From positions 2,418,001 to 2,482,000 of the forward strand of contig NZ_CP058306.1 in the NCBI RefSeq assembly GCF_013389595.1: 64,000 bases of DNA. Reading direction: 5' to 3'. Origin of the DNA: Flavobacterium sp. I3-2. GTDB lineage: Bacteria > Bacteroidota > Bacteroidia > Flavobacteriales > Flavobacteriaceae. The notes below the pieces were generated by a model that was not told where the DNA came from, made no database searches, and saw only the letters and a program-made list of their open reading frames with translations. The translations under genes were made by a program, and so were the position numbers. Below, piece after piece: positions 17,365 to 27,026 of the stretch; the stretch's first letter is position 1, and the number at the start of each line of letters is the position of its first letter.

Positions 17365-18699
17365 ATGAGCTTAAAACTTCGTTTAACTATAATGAGCTTT
17401 CTGCAATTTGCAGTTTGGGGAGCTTATTTAACTTCAATGGGAAATTATTTAGCTTCTATTGGATTAGCTTCTAAAATTGGATTGTTTTACGCAATGCAAG
17501 GTATAGTTTCTATTTTTATGCCTGCAGTTATGGGAATTATTGCTGACCGTTGGATTCCTGTGCAACGTTTACTAGGATATTGCCACGCTTTAGCAGCAAT
17601 ATTTATTATTGCAGCCGGATATTATGGTTATTCTGCTGGAGAAAACGCCGAATTCTCAACTTTGTTTTTGTTGTATTCTTTAAGTGTTGCTTTCTTTATG
17701 CCAACTATTGCGTTGTCTAATTCTGTTGCTTACACTGTTTTAACAAACAACAATTACGACACAATTAAAGCTTTTCCTCCAATTAGAACTTTAGGTACTG
17801 TCGGATTTATTTGCGCGATGTTGTTTGTCAATTTTGCTGGATTTAAAGATGGAATTTTTGCTTTTAATTTTGGAAGCGATGAAAATTTCTTTAGTTTCCA
17901 AAACGGTTATGAGCAGTTTTATGTTTCTGGAGTTTTAGGAATTTTATTGTTTTTATTTTCATTTTTATTACCTAAGTGTGAAATTAATAAAACAGAAGGA
18001 AAAATTTCAATGTCCGATGCTCTTGGTTTAAAAGCTTTTGCTTTATTCAAACAAAGAAAGATGGCAATCTTTTTTATCTTTTCAATGTTATTAGGAGTTT
18101 CGTTACAAATTACCAACGGTTATGCAAATCCGTTTATATCTAGTTTTAACGAAATGCCAGAATATTTAAATAGTTGGGGAGCAAATAATGCAAATGCTTT
18201 AATTTCACTTTCTCAAGTTTCAGAAACCTTGTGTATTTTATTGATTCCTTTCTTTTTGAAAAAATTCGGAATTAAAAAAGTAATGTTAATGGCTATGTTT
18301 GCTTGGGTTTTACGTTTTGGATTATTTGCAGTCGGAAATCCAGGAACTGGTGTTTGGATGTTTATTGTTTCGATGATTGTTTACGGAATTGCTTTTGATT
18401 TCTTTAATGTATCAGGTTCATTATTTGTAGATAACGAAACAGATAAAAAAATACGTTCATCAGCTCAAGGCGTTTTTATGATGATGACAAACGGATTTGG
18501 TGCCACAATTGGTATGATTGCTGCTCAATTTGTAGTAAATCATTATGTTTATAGTCATACAGATGTGGTGCAACAATTAGAAGGATGGAGAACGTCTTGG
18601 TATATTTTTGCGGCTTACGCATTAGTTGTTACGATATTATTTGCTGTTTTATTTAAATATAAACACAATCCAAAAGATGTAGAAAATGTTTCTCATTAA
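17365..18699 (+). CDS. Nucleoside:H+ symporter family MFS transporter
   Basis: A 444-residue inner-membrane protein with about twelve helices. The start LRLTIMSFLQFAVWGAYLTSMGNYL, then FYAMQGIVSIFMPAVMGIIADRWIP, and MPTIALSNSVAYTVL with a downstream PPIRTLGTVGFI are typical of the NupG/XapB nucleoside permease family, which imports nucleosides with protons. The central loop (about 200-220) is short. The position next to cmk would suit pyrimidine salvage, but the genes are separated by a terminator and a promoter. Substrate specificity is not shown by the sequence. Confidence 0.9.
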   Translation: MSLKLRLTIMSFLQFAVWGAYLTSMGNYLASIGLASKIGLFYAMQGIVSIFMPAVMGIIADRWIPVQRLLGYCHALAAIFIIAAGYYGYSAGENAEFSTLFLLYSLSVAFFMPTIALSNSVAYTVLTNNNYDTIKAFPPIRTLGTVGFICAMLFVNFAGFKDGIFAFNFGSDENFFSFQNGYEQFYVSGVLGILLFLFSFLLPKCEINKTEGKISMSDALGLKAFALFKQRKMAIFFIFSMLLGVSLQITNGYANPFISSFNEMPEYLNSWGANNANALISLSQVSETLCILLIPFFLKKFGIKKVMLMAMFAWVLRFGLFAVGNPGTGVWMFIVSMIVYGIAFDFFNVSGSLFVDNETDKKIRSSAQGVFMMMTNGFGATIGMIAAQFVVNHYVYSHTDVVQQLEGWRTSWYIFAAYALVVTILFAVLFKYKHNPKDVENVSH

Positions 18700-18711
18700 G
18701 ACATAAAAACA

Positions 18712-18756
18712 AAAAAATCCCCCAAAAAGTTCAATACTTTTTGGGGGATTTTTTTA
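18712..18756. terminator. Bidirectional intrinsic terminator
   Basis: A long perfect stem: AAAATCCCCCAAAAAGT pairs with ACTTTTTGGGGGATTTT around TCAAT, with A and T tracts on the outer sides. It ends both the nucleoside transporter (+) and the SdpI operon (-). Confidence 0.92.
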
Positions 18757-18775
18757 TGTAGAAAAAACGTTTTAA

Positions 18776-19120
18776 TTATTTTATTTGCTTCAATTTTTTT
18801 TCAACAACTACAATAAGAATAATCACACTTATTAGTAAAATAGCGACTCCAAAAATAGCATTTTGATCATCATCAAAAGGAAGTAGTGTTCTAGTAAATG
18901 AAAAGATGAACATACCGATTCCAATAAAAGTCATGACTTTTGCGCTATATTTTTGTGCAAAATCCCATTTACTTTGACTTTCCATTGAACTGGTGGTACG
19001 GTATCCATATAAACCGTTAATCTTTTTTGGTGGAAATTTGTACATAATAATTCCCATAATTATAAAAATGAAACCTACTCCCGAAAGCATTGGATTGGTA
19101 ATTTCTAATATTTTATCCAT
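18776..19120 (-). CDS. SdpI-family membrane protein
   Basis: A 114-residue protein with three hydrophobic helices. It has the SdpI signature KINGLYGYRTTSSMESQSKWDFAQKYS after the first helix (NxxxGyRT...sm.s...W..aq). In Bacillus subtilis SdpI is an immunity and signalling protein against the SdpC toxin; short versions like this are widespread and mostly uncharacterised. It is the last gene of a six-gene run with a gap of 5 bases to the DUF1648 gene, and a strong terminator follows. In B. subtilis the DUF1648 part and the SdpI part form one protein; here they are separate neighbouring genes. Confidence 0.85.
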   Translation of the reverse strand: MDKILEITNPMLSGVGFIFIIMGIIMYKFPPKKINGLYGYRTTSSMESQSKWDFAQKYSAKVMTFIGIGMFIFSFTRTLLPFDDDQNAIFGVAILLISVIILIVVVEKKLKQIK

Positions 19121-19125
19121 AATTT

Positions 19126-19623
19126 TTATTTTGTTTTTTTAGATTTTAAAAAATTAAATCCAATAATTAAAACTGCAACGATTCCTGTTAAAGGAAGAAA
19201 CCAAATACCTAAATTTCCTGATTTATTTAATGCAATTTGTATGGTTTTATAATCGATAAAAATAAAAATTAGAAGCATAAATAAATTAATCAACTGCATA
19301 AAACGCATTGCATTTTTATATTGCGCTTCTGCATTTTCAGATGTTATTGTTTCTGAATAATTAAATAAATGAGGCTTTTTAGCTGTAATACTTACAATAA
19401 CAAACAAAACAGTTGCTATTAAAGGCAAAAAGAAAATAGTAATTTTATCGCCGTATGCATCAACTTCACCTAAACCATTATAATGAGTTGGAATTTCATC
19501 AGGTAAATGTTTGTAAGCTAAAAGAGTAATAATCCAAAAAGCCACAATTAAAACATAATTTATAATTTCTAATTGTTTTGTAAGCTTCTTTGGTTTGACT
19601 TTTATTTTTGGATTTTGATTCAT
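19126..19623 (-). CDS. DUF1648-domain membrane protein
   Basis: A 165-residue protein with four hydrophobic helices. The segment between the first two helices, YKHLPDEIPTHYNGLGEVDAYGDK, is the DUF1648 signature found at the N-terminus of full-length SdpI. The rest has helices near 56-72, 110-125 and 138-158 and a basic tail (KSKKTK). It likely cooperates with the SdpI protein encoded 5 bases downstream. The DUF3784 gene ends 6 bases upstream of its start. Confidence 0.82.
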   Translation of the reverse strand: MNQNPKIKVKPKKLTKQLEIINYVLIVAFWIITLLAYKHLPDEIPTHYNGLGEVDAYGDKITIFFLPLIATVLFVIVSITAKKPHLFNYSETITSENAEAQYKNAMRFMQLINLFMLLIFIFIDYKTIQIALNKSGNLGIWFLPLTGIVAVLIIGFNFLKSKKTK

Positions 19624-19629
19624 TTTTGA

Positions 19630-20055
19630 TTATTCAATTACAAAACTTCCTTCATGATAATAAGCCGAAATAGCAATTATTAATCCTAAAGCAATTAAAA
19701 AAAACATAACAAAATAGTTTATTATTTTTTGCCATTTAGAATAAACATTTGGATCATATTTCTTTCCTAGAAAAAATAAAGGCAAAAATCCCCAAGTCAT
19801 AATAATTGAAATTAAAGAAGCCCAAAGATTATCGTTTTCAAAGAAGTAACTTAAAATTCCTATTATAGTTAATGTAACAGCAATACCATAAAAAACTTTA
19901 TGAAATACTTTTACAAGTCCTTTAAAATCGACATTTTTTTTCTTCTCATCGCTCATGGTATTGTAGCCGCTAAGTAAACTCGGCGCAGATTCTTCAGTTG
20001 TAATTCCGGCTACAAATACCAAAATAAAAGCAATAACTAAACAAGGTGTTAACAT
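19630..20055 (-). CDS. DUF3784-family membrane protein
   Basis: A 141-residue protein with three or four hydrophobic helices. The conserved DUF3784 segment PSLLSGYNTMSDEKKKNVDFKG follows the first helix, and resembles the SdpI-type NGxRT loop in position. Function unknown; DUF3784 proteins often occur near SdpI-like proteins. Its start overlaps the stop of the hydrolase gene in a TAATG arrangement, which points to translational coupling. Confidence 0.8.
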   Translation of the reverse strand: MLTPCLVIAFILVFVAGITTEESAPSLLSGYNTMSDEKKKNVDFKGLVKVFHKVFYGIAVTLTIIGILSYFFENDNLWASLISIIMTWGFLPLFFLGKKYDPNVYSKWQKIINYFVMFFLIALGLIIAISAYYHEGSFVIE

Positions 20056-21038
20056 TATAATTTATTCTTTTTAAGGAATTTTACAATAATTGGAACTAAT
20101 TCTTTATTGATAGGTAATTTAGGATTGTTGTATGAATTTATATTTTCATCGTCATTATTTATAGTTTTGAAAATGTGATTCATGTTATCAATAATTGCAA
20201 CCTCAGATTTTGAATTTGCTTGATGTAAAATTTCAGCTTCTGTCATACTAACCTGAATATCTTTTGTTCCGTTAATAATTAAAACCGGCATTCTTAATTT
20301 GGCAATTTCTTCTGTAGGATTAAAACTCATCCATTCAATTAAAAAAGTTTGATTTTGTTCTCCAAATAAACTTTGCAACATTGGGTTTACGTCAGTTACT
20401 TTATTTCCGTTTTTAAGTTGCGAAATGATTCGTGAAACTTCATCTTTAAACATTGGAGCTCTTTTATCTAATTGTTCCGTCAGAATTACATCTATTGAAT
20501 TTCCAGCTCCAGCTAACGAAATAAAAGCGGCTGCATTTTTTTGAGCAGCAATCATTCCTACTAACGAACCTTCGCTATGTCCAGCGATAATTACATTTTT
20601 AAATTTTAATTTTTCTTTTAAAAAGGAAACAATGGTAATTGCGTCATCGATTCCGTGTTGAAAATCTAGATTCGGAATTTCTGCCTTTTTCTGAAGTAAG
20701 TTTACTACACGTTTATCGTAAGTAAAAACATTATATCCGTTACTAGATAAATCTTCAGCTAAGAATTTTAATGAATTATTTTCTGCTATTCCCAAAGAAT
20801 TTCCATTTCTATCTGTTGGACCTGATCCGGCAATTAAAAGAATAATAGTTTCTTTATCTTTACCACGATAAAAATCACCAACTAATTCTTCAGAAATTTT
20901 TATTTCATGTTTTGGACTATTTAAAGTATTTTTTTCACGATTAGGAGTAGTTTTTTCGTTTACATTGCTAATTGGTGCATTCTGCGCATTCGAAGCAAAT
21001 GCTGAAACGAAACATAATAAATATAAAATTTTTTTCAT
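20055..21038 (-). CDS. Exported alpha/beta hydrolase
   Basis: A 327-residue protein with a signal peptide ending near residue 18 (FASNAQ), so probably periplasmic. It has the alpha/beta hydrolase fold: the oxyanion region LLIAGSGPTDRNGNS, nucleophile serine in the elbow GHSEGS, acid in NGTKDIQV and histidine in DNMNHIF. This is the serine-hydrolase family often annotated as a peptidase or esterase (S9/YfhR-like); the substrate is unknown. It lies third in the DUF2089-to-SdpI run and overlaps the DUF3784 gene by one base. Confidence 0.85.
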   Translation of the reverse strand: MKKILYLLCFVSAFASNAQNAPISNVNEKTTPNREKNTLNSPKHEIKISEELVGDFYRGKDKETIILLIAGSGPTDRNGNSLGIAENNSLKFLAEDLSSNGYNVFTYDKRVVNLLQKKAEIPNLDFQHGIDDAITIVSFLKEKLKFKNVIIAGHSEGSLVGMIAAQKNAAAFISLAGAGNSIDVILTEQLDKRAPMFKDEVSRIISQLKNGNKVTDVNPMLQSLFGEQNQTFLIEWMSFNPTEEIAKLRMPVLIINGTKDIQVSMTEAEILHQANSKSEVAIIDNMNHIFKTINNDDENINSYNNPKLPINKELVPIIVKFLKKNKL

Positions 21039-21061
21039 AATTAATTTGTTATTAAGTTGTG

Positions 21062-21634
21062 TTAAAAGGAATTAATAATATATGAAGTTAATAAATCTAC
21101 GATAATTAATGTTGCAAAAAACAAAACATAATGCCAAGCTTTTTTTGAATTGGTAGCTGTTTTAAATCCGATGAAAAGTAAATAAACATAATAGATAAAA
21201 AAAACAAATCCAACTAAACCCACTATTAAAAAAAGAATTGGCGGTGACAAATTATAAATGTCTCCATTTTTTAAGGTTTGTATTAATTTATCGATTTCGT
21301 TGTTTAAAAAATGATTTAGATTTTGAAATAAACTTATATATACAGGAATAAATGACAATAAAACGGTGTTTATAATATCGATGAATCTGGTTTTTTTATT
21401 GATGATTTTGCCAATTCCAAAAAATGCTAATGATAAAAAAAGAATACAAATAATTAAATTCAAAAACGATTTCAAAAGGCTTACATTTTCTACTGGATCT
21501 ATTCTTAAAATTTGAATATTGATAGTCATAAAATGTGCTATTAGTATTCCAAAAATTAAACTAATAAGACCAATAATTGTTTGTTTTTTATCGCTTAAAA
21601 TTGCAAATGGATTTAGTAAAATATTATTTTTCAT
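21062..21634 (-). CDS. Yip1-like membrane protein
   Basis: A 190-residue protein with about five hydrophobic helices and the start LLNPFAILSDKKQTI, which is typical of bacterial YIP1-family proteins, as is the conserved GFKTATNSKKAWHYVLFFA near the end. Function in bacteria is unknown. Its start overlaps the DUF2089 regulator gene by 11 bases, so the two are surely cotranscribed and probably translationally coupled. Confidence 0.75.
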   Translation of the reverse strand: MKNNILLNPFAILSDKKQTIIGLISLIFGILIAHFMTINIQILRIDPVENVSLLKSFLNLIICILFLSLAFFGIGKIINKKTRFIDIINTVLLSFIPVYISLFQNLNHFLNNEIDKLIQTLKNGDIYNLSPPILFLIVGLVGFVFFIYYVYLLFIGFKTATNSKKAWHYVLFFATLIIVDLLTSYIINSF

Positions 21635-21914
21635 TTTCTGTTGTTTTCTGAAGTTGTTTTACGTGTTCAATCATATCATCTAGTTGGTTTCTGACCGTAG
21701 GGTAACTAATTCCTAATTGCGAAGCCATTTCTTTTAAACTTCCACTCATAAGAAAAAATTGTAAAATAAATTCTTGTTCTTTCGGAGTTAGTTGTAAAAA
21801 TATGGGTAACGGATAATTTCCGTTTATTGTAGTTTCACAATGATTACATTTCAATTGCGAAACTTGGAGGGTTTCTTCACAACTGGGACAACTTGATGGA
21901 AATTTAAAGTTCAT
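21624..21914 (-). CDS. DUF2089 transcriptional regulator (zinc ribbon plus HTH)
   Basis: A 96-residue protein. Residues 8-30 hold a zinc ribbon (SCPSCEETLQVSQLKCNHCE, two CxxC pairs). A helix-turn-helix follows: LTPKEQEFILQFFLMSGSLKEMASQLGISYPTVRNQLDDMI, with the second half matching sigma-70 region 4/LuxR-like recognition helices. This is the DUF2089 family, regulators usually found at the head of operons for membrane proteins. As first gene of the six-gene run ending in sdpI it probably controls its own operon, much as SdpR sits beside SdpI in Bacillus, though it is not homologous to SdpR. Confidence 0.85.
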   Translation of the reverse strand: MNFKFPSSCPSCEETLQVSQLKCNHCETTINGNYPLPIFLQLTPKEQEFILQFFLMSGSLKEMASQLGISYPTVRNQLDDMIEHVKQLQKTTENEK

Positions 21915-22007
21915 TTTAATTTTATTTAAGTGTGGTTTAATTTTGTTAAGTCAAATATAATAAAAAATAATTTATATTTTAATATGATGCAAAAAAAAAT
22001 CTATGGA

Positions 22008-22147
22008 ATACACTGCCCCCAGAAAGTTAGACACTATTTGAGAGAATTTTTATGGAAAGAAAAGTAAGATACAATTTAGCATTTAAGCTGAATTGTGTAA
22101 AAGAATTATTAGAAAATCATAGATATGTAAACTTTATTTCTTCTTGA
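22008..22147 (+). mobile_element. Left-end fragment of an IS3-family insertion sequence
   Basis: A terminal-repeat-like sequence (TGCCCCCAGAAAGTTAGACAC, in part, at 22014-22034) is followed by an ATG at 22052 that opens a short frame starting MERKVRYNLAFKLNCVKELL. This is the usual beginning of the IS3 OrfA (InsE-type) protein. The frame stops at TGA 22145-22147, after 31 codons, and secDF sequence follows at once. No right end and no orfB were seen, so this is a relic of an IS whose rest is gone. The exact left boundary is uncertain by a few bases. Confidence 0.7.
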
Positions 22148-23305
22148 GAAAGTTTTGCTGTAACTTTATTGATTGGTATTCCTACTTCATTATTTACAGC
22201 TATTGTAATTACAAGAGTTTTAGTGGATCGTGCTGTTAGAAAAAATAAAGATTTAGCTTTTACAACTGGTATTACTAAAAATTGGTTTACCAATATGAAT
22301 TTTGATTTCGTTGGTAAAAAGAAAGCCTCTTATATTATTTCGTCAATTACAATGATTGCATGTATTGCTTCAATTGTTATTAATGGAATGAATATGGGAG
22401 CTGATTTCGTAGGTGGTAGAACTTTCTTGATTAAGTTTGAAAAACCTGTTGATCCGGCTGTCGTTTCAGAAGATTTATCTAATGTATTCGATAGTAATGT
22501 TGAGGCTAAAGTTTTTGGTAACGATGAACAATTAAAGATTACAACTAAATATCGCGTTGAAGAGGAAGGAGTTCAAGTTGATAAAGAAGTGAACGAACTT
22601 TTATATACAACATTAAAGAAGCATTTCTCTAACGATTTAACTTATGATGAATTTGTTAAATCTCATGATGGTAAAACAATTGGAGTTTTACAAGCTTCTA
22701 AAGTTGGACCAACTGTTGCAAAAGATGTTAAGACAAATGCATATTGGGCTGTTATTGGTTCACTTGCAATTGTGTTTATATATTTAGCTTTATCATTCAG
22801 AAAATGGCAATATTTTTTAGGTGCTGTTGCAGCAGTTGTTCACGACATTATTTTTGTATTAGGTGTTTATTCATTCTTCTACAGATGGGCGCCTTTTAAC
22901 ATGGAAGTTGATCAATCTTCGTTGCGGCTTTATTAACCGTAATTGGATATTCGTTAAACGATACCGTAATTGTATTTGACCGTGTTCGTGAATATGTTAA
23001 AGGTAAAACAGAAGGTACTTTTCTTGATGTAGTAAACCAATCTATTAATACTACGCTTTCTAGAAACATTTAATACGTCGGCTACAGTTATTGTAGTTTT
23101 ATTAGTTATGTTCATTTTTGGAGGCGAAACTTTAAGCGGATTTGTATTCGCGATGTTATTAGGTATTGGTGTCGGAACATATTCTTCATTATTTATTTCG
23201 ACTCCAATTTTGGTAGATACAATTCAGAAATCTGCTGAAAAAGAAAGAGCAGAAGCTATAGCTAAAGCTCAAGAAGAAGAAGAAAATAATACAGAAATTG
23301 TATAA
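22148..23305 (+). pseudogene. secDF: Truncated, frameshifted secDF remnant (3' part)
   Basis: SecDF helps the SecYEG translocon export proteins using the proton gradient; the fused Flavobacterium protein is normally close to 1000 residues. Here only the last helix of the SecD part (SFAVTLLIGIPTSLFTAIVITR) and the SecF part remain, with the SecF motif MGADFVGGRTF. The 5' two-thirds are missing and replaced by an IS3 end. The frame is broken twice. Near 22919 one T is missing (coding should read DQSFVAALLTVIGYSLNDTVIVFDRV). Near 23065 one A is extra (expected LSRTFNTSATVIV). The shifts cancel, so the end MFIFGGETLSGF to EEENNTEIV is back in frame. An intact copy probably lies elsewhere. Confidence 0.88.
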
Positions 23306-23326
23306 ATCTATTTAAATTTAGCAATT

Positions 23327-23359
23327 AAAAAACCGATTGAATTTTCAATCGGTTTTTTT
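23327..23359. terminator. Bidirectional terminator between the secDF remnant and the LOG gene
   Basis: AAAAAACCGATTGAA pairs with TTCAATCGGTTTTTT almost without loop. It is the original secDF terminator and also ends the LOG/uvrA transcript. Confidence 0.88.
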
Positions 23360-23373
23360 ATGCTCTTGTTATT

Positions 23374-24099
23374 TTAGAAGTTTGGTTTTAGGTTATATTT
23401 CTTATAGAAAGTATCTAAAATTTCAACTACTTCGTCTGCTGAATCTACAATCTTAATCAAATTCATATCGTTTGGTGAAACGTTGTTGTATTTTTCTAAT
23501 AATACATTTTTAACCCAATCGATCAATCCAGACCAAAAATCAGTTCCAACTAAAATGATAGGAAATTTACCTATTTTTTTGGTTTGAATTAAAGTAATCG
23601 CTTCAAATAATTCATCTAAAGTTCCGAATCCTCCAGGCATAACCACAAATCCTTGTGAATACTTAACAAACATTACTTTTCTAACAAAGAAGTAATCAAA
23701 TTGAATATTTTTATCGTGGTCGATATACGGATTAAAATGTTGTTCAAAAGGTAGTTCGATATTTAATCCAACCGAAGTTCCACCTCCGCGATGAGCACCT
23801 TTATTACCAGCTTCCATAATTCCTGGTCCACCACCAGTAATAACACCATAACCAGCTTTACTGATTTTATAAGCAACTTCTTCAGCTAATTTATAATACG
23901 GGTCGTCAGTTTTTGTTCTTGCCGAACCAAATATGGAAACACAAGGTCCAATGCGCCCCATTTTTTCGTATCCGTTAACGAATTCAGACATGATTTTAAA
24001 AATTGCCCAAGAATCGTTTGTTTTTATTTCATTCCAAGATTTCTGCGTTAATTTCTCTTTGATTTTAGCATCATCGTCATTTAAAATTTCTTCACTCAT
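23374..24099 (-). CDS. LOG-family protein (TIGR00730, cytokinin riboside phosphoribohydrolase-like)
   Basis: A 241-residue cytoplasmic enzyme with a Rossmann-like fold. It carries the LOG motifs: GSARTKTDDPYYKLAE near the N-terminal strand, VITGGGPGIMEAGNKGAH, and the diagnostic PGGFGTLDELFEAITLIQTKK. LOG proteins split nucleoside 5'-monophosphates to a free base and ribose 5-phosphate. In bacteria without plant contact the true substrate is often uncertain, AMP or other purine monophosphates. The start lies 14 bases past the uvrA stop, so the two form one transcript. Confidence 0.92.
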   Translation of the reverse strand: MSEEILNDDDAKIKEKLTQKSWNEIKTNDSWAIFKIMSEFVNGYEKMGRIGPCVSIFGSARTKTDDPYYKLAEEVAYKISKAGYGVITGGGPGIMEAGNKGAHRGGGTSVGLNIELPFEQHFNPYIDHDKNIQFDYFFVRKVMFVKYSQGFVVMPGGFGTLDELFEAITLIQTKKIGKFPIILVGTDFWSGLIDWVKNVLLEKYNNVSPNDMNLIKIVDSADEVVEILDTFYKKYNLKPNF

Positions 24100-24113
24100 A
24101 ATTTTACTTTTTT

Positions 24114-26945
24114 CTAAGATAATTCTTTTTTCAAAAACTTAGCGGTATAACTTTTCTTATTTTTTATAATTTCTTCAGGAGTACCTTTTGCAACAATTTC
24201 ACCACCATTTTTTCCACCTTCATAACCAACATCAATAATATAATCGGCAATTTTAATTACATCCATATTATGTTCGATGATTAAAACGGTATTTCCTTTA
24301 TCAACTAAATTCTGAATAACTTCCATCAAAACACGAATGTCTTCAAAATGTAAACCAGTCGTTGGTTCATCTAAAATATAAAAGGTATTTCCGGTATCTT
24401 TTTTCGAAAGTTCGGTAGCTAATTTAATTCGTTGCGCTTCACCTCCAGAAAGCGTGGTACTTTGCTGACCTAATTTAATATAGCCTAAACCAACATCCTG
24501 AATCGTTTTTATTTTACGATAGATTTTAGGAATGTTTTCAAAAAACGGAACAGCTTCATCAATCGTCATATTTAAAATATCTGCAATAGATTTTCCTTTA
24601 TAACGAATTTCTAATGTTTCTCGATTGAAGCGTTTTCCTTGACAAGTTTCACATTCTACATAAACATCAGGTAAAAAACTCATTTCAATTTTGCGTAAAC
24701 CAGAACCTTCACAAGTTTCGCAACGACCGCCTTTTACGTTAAAACTGAAACGTCCGGGTTTGTAACCACGAATCATTGCTTCTGAAGTTTTTGTAAAAAG
24801 TGTTCTAATTTCTGAGAAAACGTCGGTGTAAGTTGCCGGATTCGAGCGTGGTGTTCTTCCAATCGGACTTTGGTCAATTCCAATAACCTTATCGATATGT
24901 TCTAATCCTTCGATTTTTTTGTAAGGCTGAGGAACTTTTACCGCATTAAAGAAATGTTCGTTTAAAATTGGATAAAGCGTACCATTAATCAATGTTGATT
25001 TTCCACTTCCAGAAACTCCAGTAACACAAATCAACGTTCCTAACGGAAATTCGGCAGTTACATTTTTTAAATTATTTCCTGCAGCACCAGTTAGTTTCAA
25101 TGTTTTACCATTTCCTTTTCTACGTTTTTTCGGAATAGGAATTTCTAATTTACCGTTGATGTAATTTGAAGTAAGCGTATCTTCAAGCAACATTTCTTTT
25201 GGAGTTCCGGCACTGATAATTTCACCACCATTTGCACCAGCTTTCGGACCGATATCAATAACATAATCTGCCATTTCAATCATGTCTTTATCGTGCTCTA
25301 CAACTAAAACCGAATTTCCAATATCACGTAATTTCTCTAATGATTTGATTAGTTTTTCGTTATCACGTTGATGTAAACCAATACTAGGTTCATCCAAAAT
25401 ATATAAAACGCCAACCAATTGCGAACCGATTTGAGTTGCTAAACGAATACGTTGCGCTTCGCCACCAGATAGTGTTTTTGAACTTCTGCTTAGACTCAAA
25501 TAATTCAAACCAACATCCAATAAAAAAGACAAACGTGTGCTTATTTCTTTAACGACTTCTTTGGCAATTATTAATTGTTTGGCATCTAAATGATTTTCTA
25601 AATCGGCAAACCAATGAAAAAGTTGGTCGATATCCATCGCCGCTAATTCACCAATATTTTTTTCGTTGATTTTAAAAAATAACGATTCTTTTCGTAAACG
25701 GCTTCCTTCACAAACACTACAATTGTTTTCGTCCATGAATTCTTTTGCCCAACGTTTTATTGTTGCCGAATCACTTTCTTCGTATTGATTTTGTATGAAA
25801 TTTGAAATTCCTTCAAAATCAATTTTATAATCTTTGGTAATTCCTAAAACTTTTGATGCAACAGAAAAATTTTCTTTTCCTCCGTTTAAAATCATATCTA
25901 AAGCTTCGGCTGGAATTTTGTCAATTGCTTCGGTTAATTTAAAATTGAATTTTAATGCAATGATTTCAAGTTGATTGAAAATCCAAGAGCTTTTTTGCTC
26001 ACCAATCGGAACAATTCCACCAGCTTTAATAGAAACAGATTTGTTAGGAATGATTTTTTCTAAATTGATTTCATTCACCGTTCCTAATCCGTTACAATGC
26101 GGACAAGCTCCTTTTGGTGAATTGAATGAAAAGTTATTTGGTTCTGGATTTGGATAAGAAATTCCAGTTTCCGGACACATCAAATGACGACTGAAATATC
26201 TAGCTTCGTTACTATCGTTTTCTAAAACCATCAAAATATCATCACCGTGATACATTGCCGTTTTAATACTTTCGTTTAAACGCTGCAAAGTAGCTTCCGA
26301 ATCGTCAACTGCAACTCGGTCGATAACAATTTCAATATCGTGCGTTTTATAACGGTCGGCTTTCATTCCAGAAACCAAATCTTTAATTTCGCCATCAACA
26401 CGAACTTTTACAAATCCTTGTTTTGCAATTTGTTCAAAAAGTTCTCGATAGTGTCCTTTTCTCGATTTGACAACCGGAGCCAAAATATTGATTCGTTTTC
26501 CACTAAAATCTTTAAGAATTAAATCTTTGATTTGCTCATCTGAATAGCTAACCATTTTTTTACCTGTGTTGTAGCTGTAAGCATCAGAAGCACGGGCATA
26601 AAGTAAACGTAAAAAATCGTAAACTTCGGTAATGGTTCCCACGGTTGAACGAGGATTTTTACTTGTAGTTTTTTGTTCGATTGCAATTACAGGAGAAAGG
26701 CCTTCGATTTTATCAACATCCGGACGTTCTAAACCACCTAAAAATTGGCGTGCATACGAAGCAAAAGTTTCGATATATCTTCTTTGACCTTCGGCATAAA
26801 TTGTGTCGAAAGCTAAGGATGATTTACCAGAACCTGAAAGACCAGTAATTACAACTAGTTTTTCGCGAGGAATTATAACATCTATATTTTTTAAGTTATG
26901 AACGCGAGCGCCATAAACTTCTATTTTATCTTCAGAATTTTGCAT
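24114..26945 (-). CDS. uvrA: Excinuclease ABC subunit A (UvrA)
   Basis: A 943-residue DNA-damage recognition ATPase of nucleotide excision repair. It has two ABC ATPase modules: Walker [10 protein letters not shown] near residue 30 and GVSGSGKST near residue 640, signatures [12 protein letters not shown] and [12 protein letters not shown], and Walker [11 protein letters not shown] and [10 protein letters not shown]. Zinc-binding cysteines are visible in [17 protein letters not shown] and [16 protein letters not shown]. The start was moved 27 bases downstream to the ATG at 26945 ([19 protein letters not shown]) because the nine residues before it do not belong to the family. LOG follows in the same operon. 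Confidence 0.97.
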   Translation of the reverse strand: MQNSEDKIEVYGARVHNLKNIDVIIPREKLVVITGLSGSGKSSLAFDTIYAEGQRRYIETFASYARQFLGGLERPDVDKIEGLSPVIAIEQKTTSKNPRSTVGTITEVYDFLRLLYARASDAYSYNTGKKMVSYSDEQIKDLILKDFSGKRINILAPVVKSRKGHYRELFEQIAKQGFVKVRVDGEIKDLVSGMKADRYKTHDIEIVIDRVAVDDSEATLQRLNESIKTAMYHGDDILMVLENDSNEARYFSRHLMCPETGISYPNPEPNNFSFNSPKGACPHCNGLGTVNEINLEKIIPNKSVSIKAGGIVPIGEQKSSWIFNQLEIIALKFNFKLTEAIDKIPAEALDMILNGGKENFSVASKVLGITKDYKIDFEGISNFIQNQYEESDSATIKRWAKEFMDENNCSVCEGSRLRKESLFFKINEKNIGELAAMDIDQLFHWFADLENHLDAKQLIIAKEVVKEISTRLSFLLDVGLNYLSLSRSSKTLSGGEAQRIRLATQIGSQLVGVLYILDEPSIGLHQRDNEKLIKSLEKLRDIGNSVLVVEHDKDMIEMADYVIDIGPKAGANGGEIISAGTPKEMLLEDTLTSNYINGKLEIPIPKKRRKGNGKTLKLTGAAGNNLKNVTAEFPLGTLICVTGVSGSGKSTLINGTLYPILNEHFFNAVKVPQPYKKIEGLEHIDKVIGIDQSPIGRTPRSNPATYTDVFSEIRTLFTKTSEAMIRGYKPGRFSFNVKGGRCETCEGSGLRKIEMSFLPDVYVECETCQGKRFNRETLEIRYKGKSIADILNMTIDEAVPFFENIPKIYRKIKTIQDVGLGYIKLGQQSTTLSGGEAQRIKLATELSKKDTGNTFYILDEPTTGLHFEDIRVLMEVIQNLVDKGNTVLIIEHNMDVIKIADYIIDVGYEGGKNGGEIVAKGTPEEIIKNKKSYTAKFLKKELS

Positions 26946-27026
26946 ATAATTAGTCAAACCGCAAATATACAATTTTCCTTATTTTTAGGGACTTAAAAAA
27001 GTTGTAAATGTTTTTGAATTATGAAA

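Noticed and set aside
22169..22936. Treating the secDF fragment as a functional short protein
   Set aside because: It lacks its own start region, follows an IS scar and is cut by a frameshift, with the missing C-terminal part encoded just downstream.
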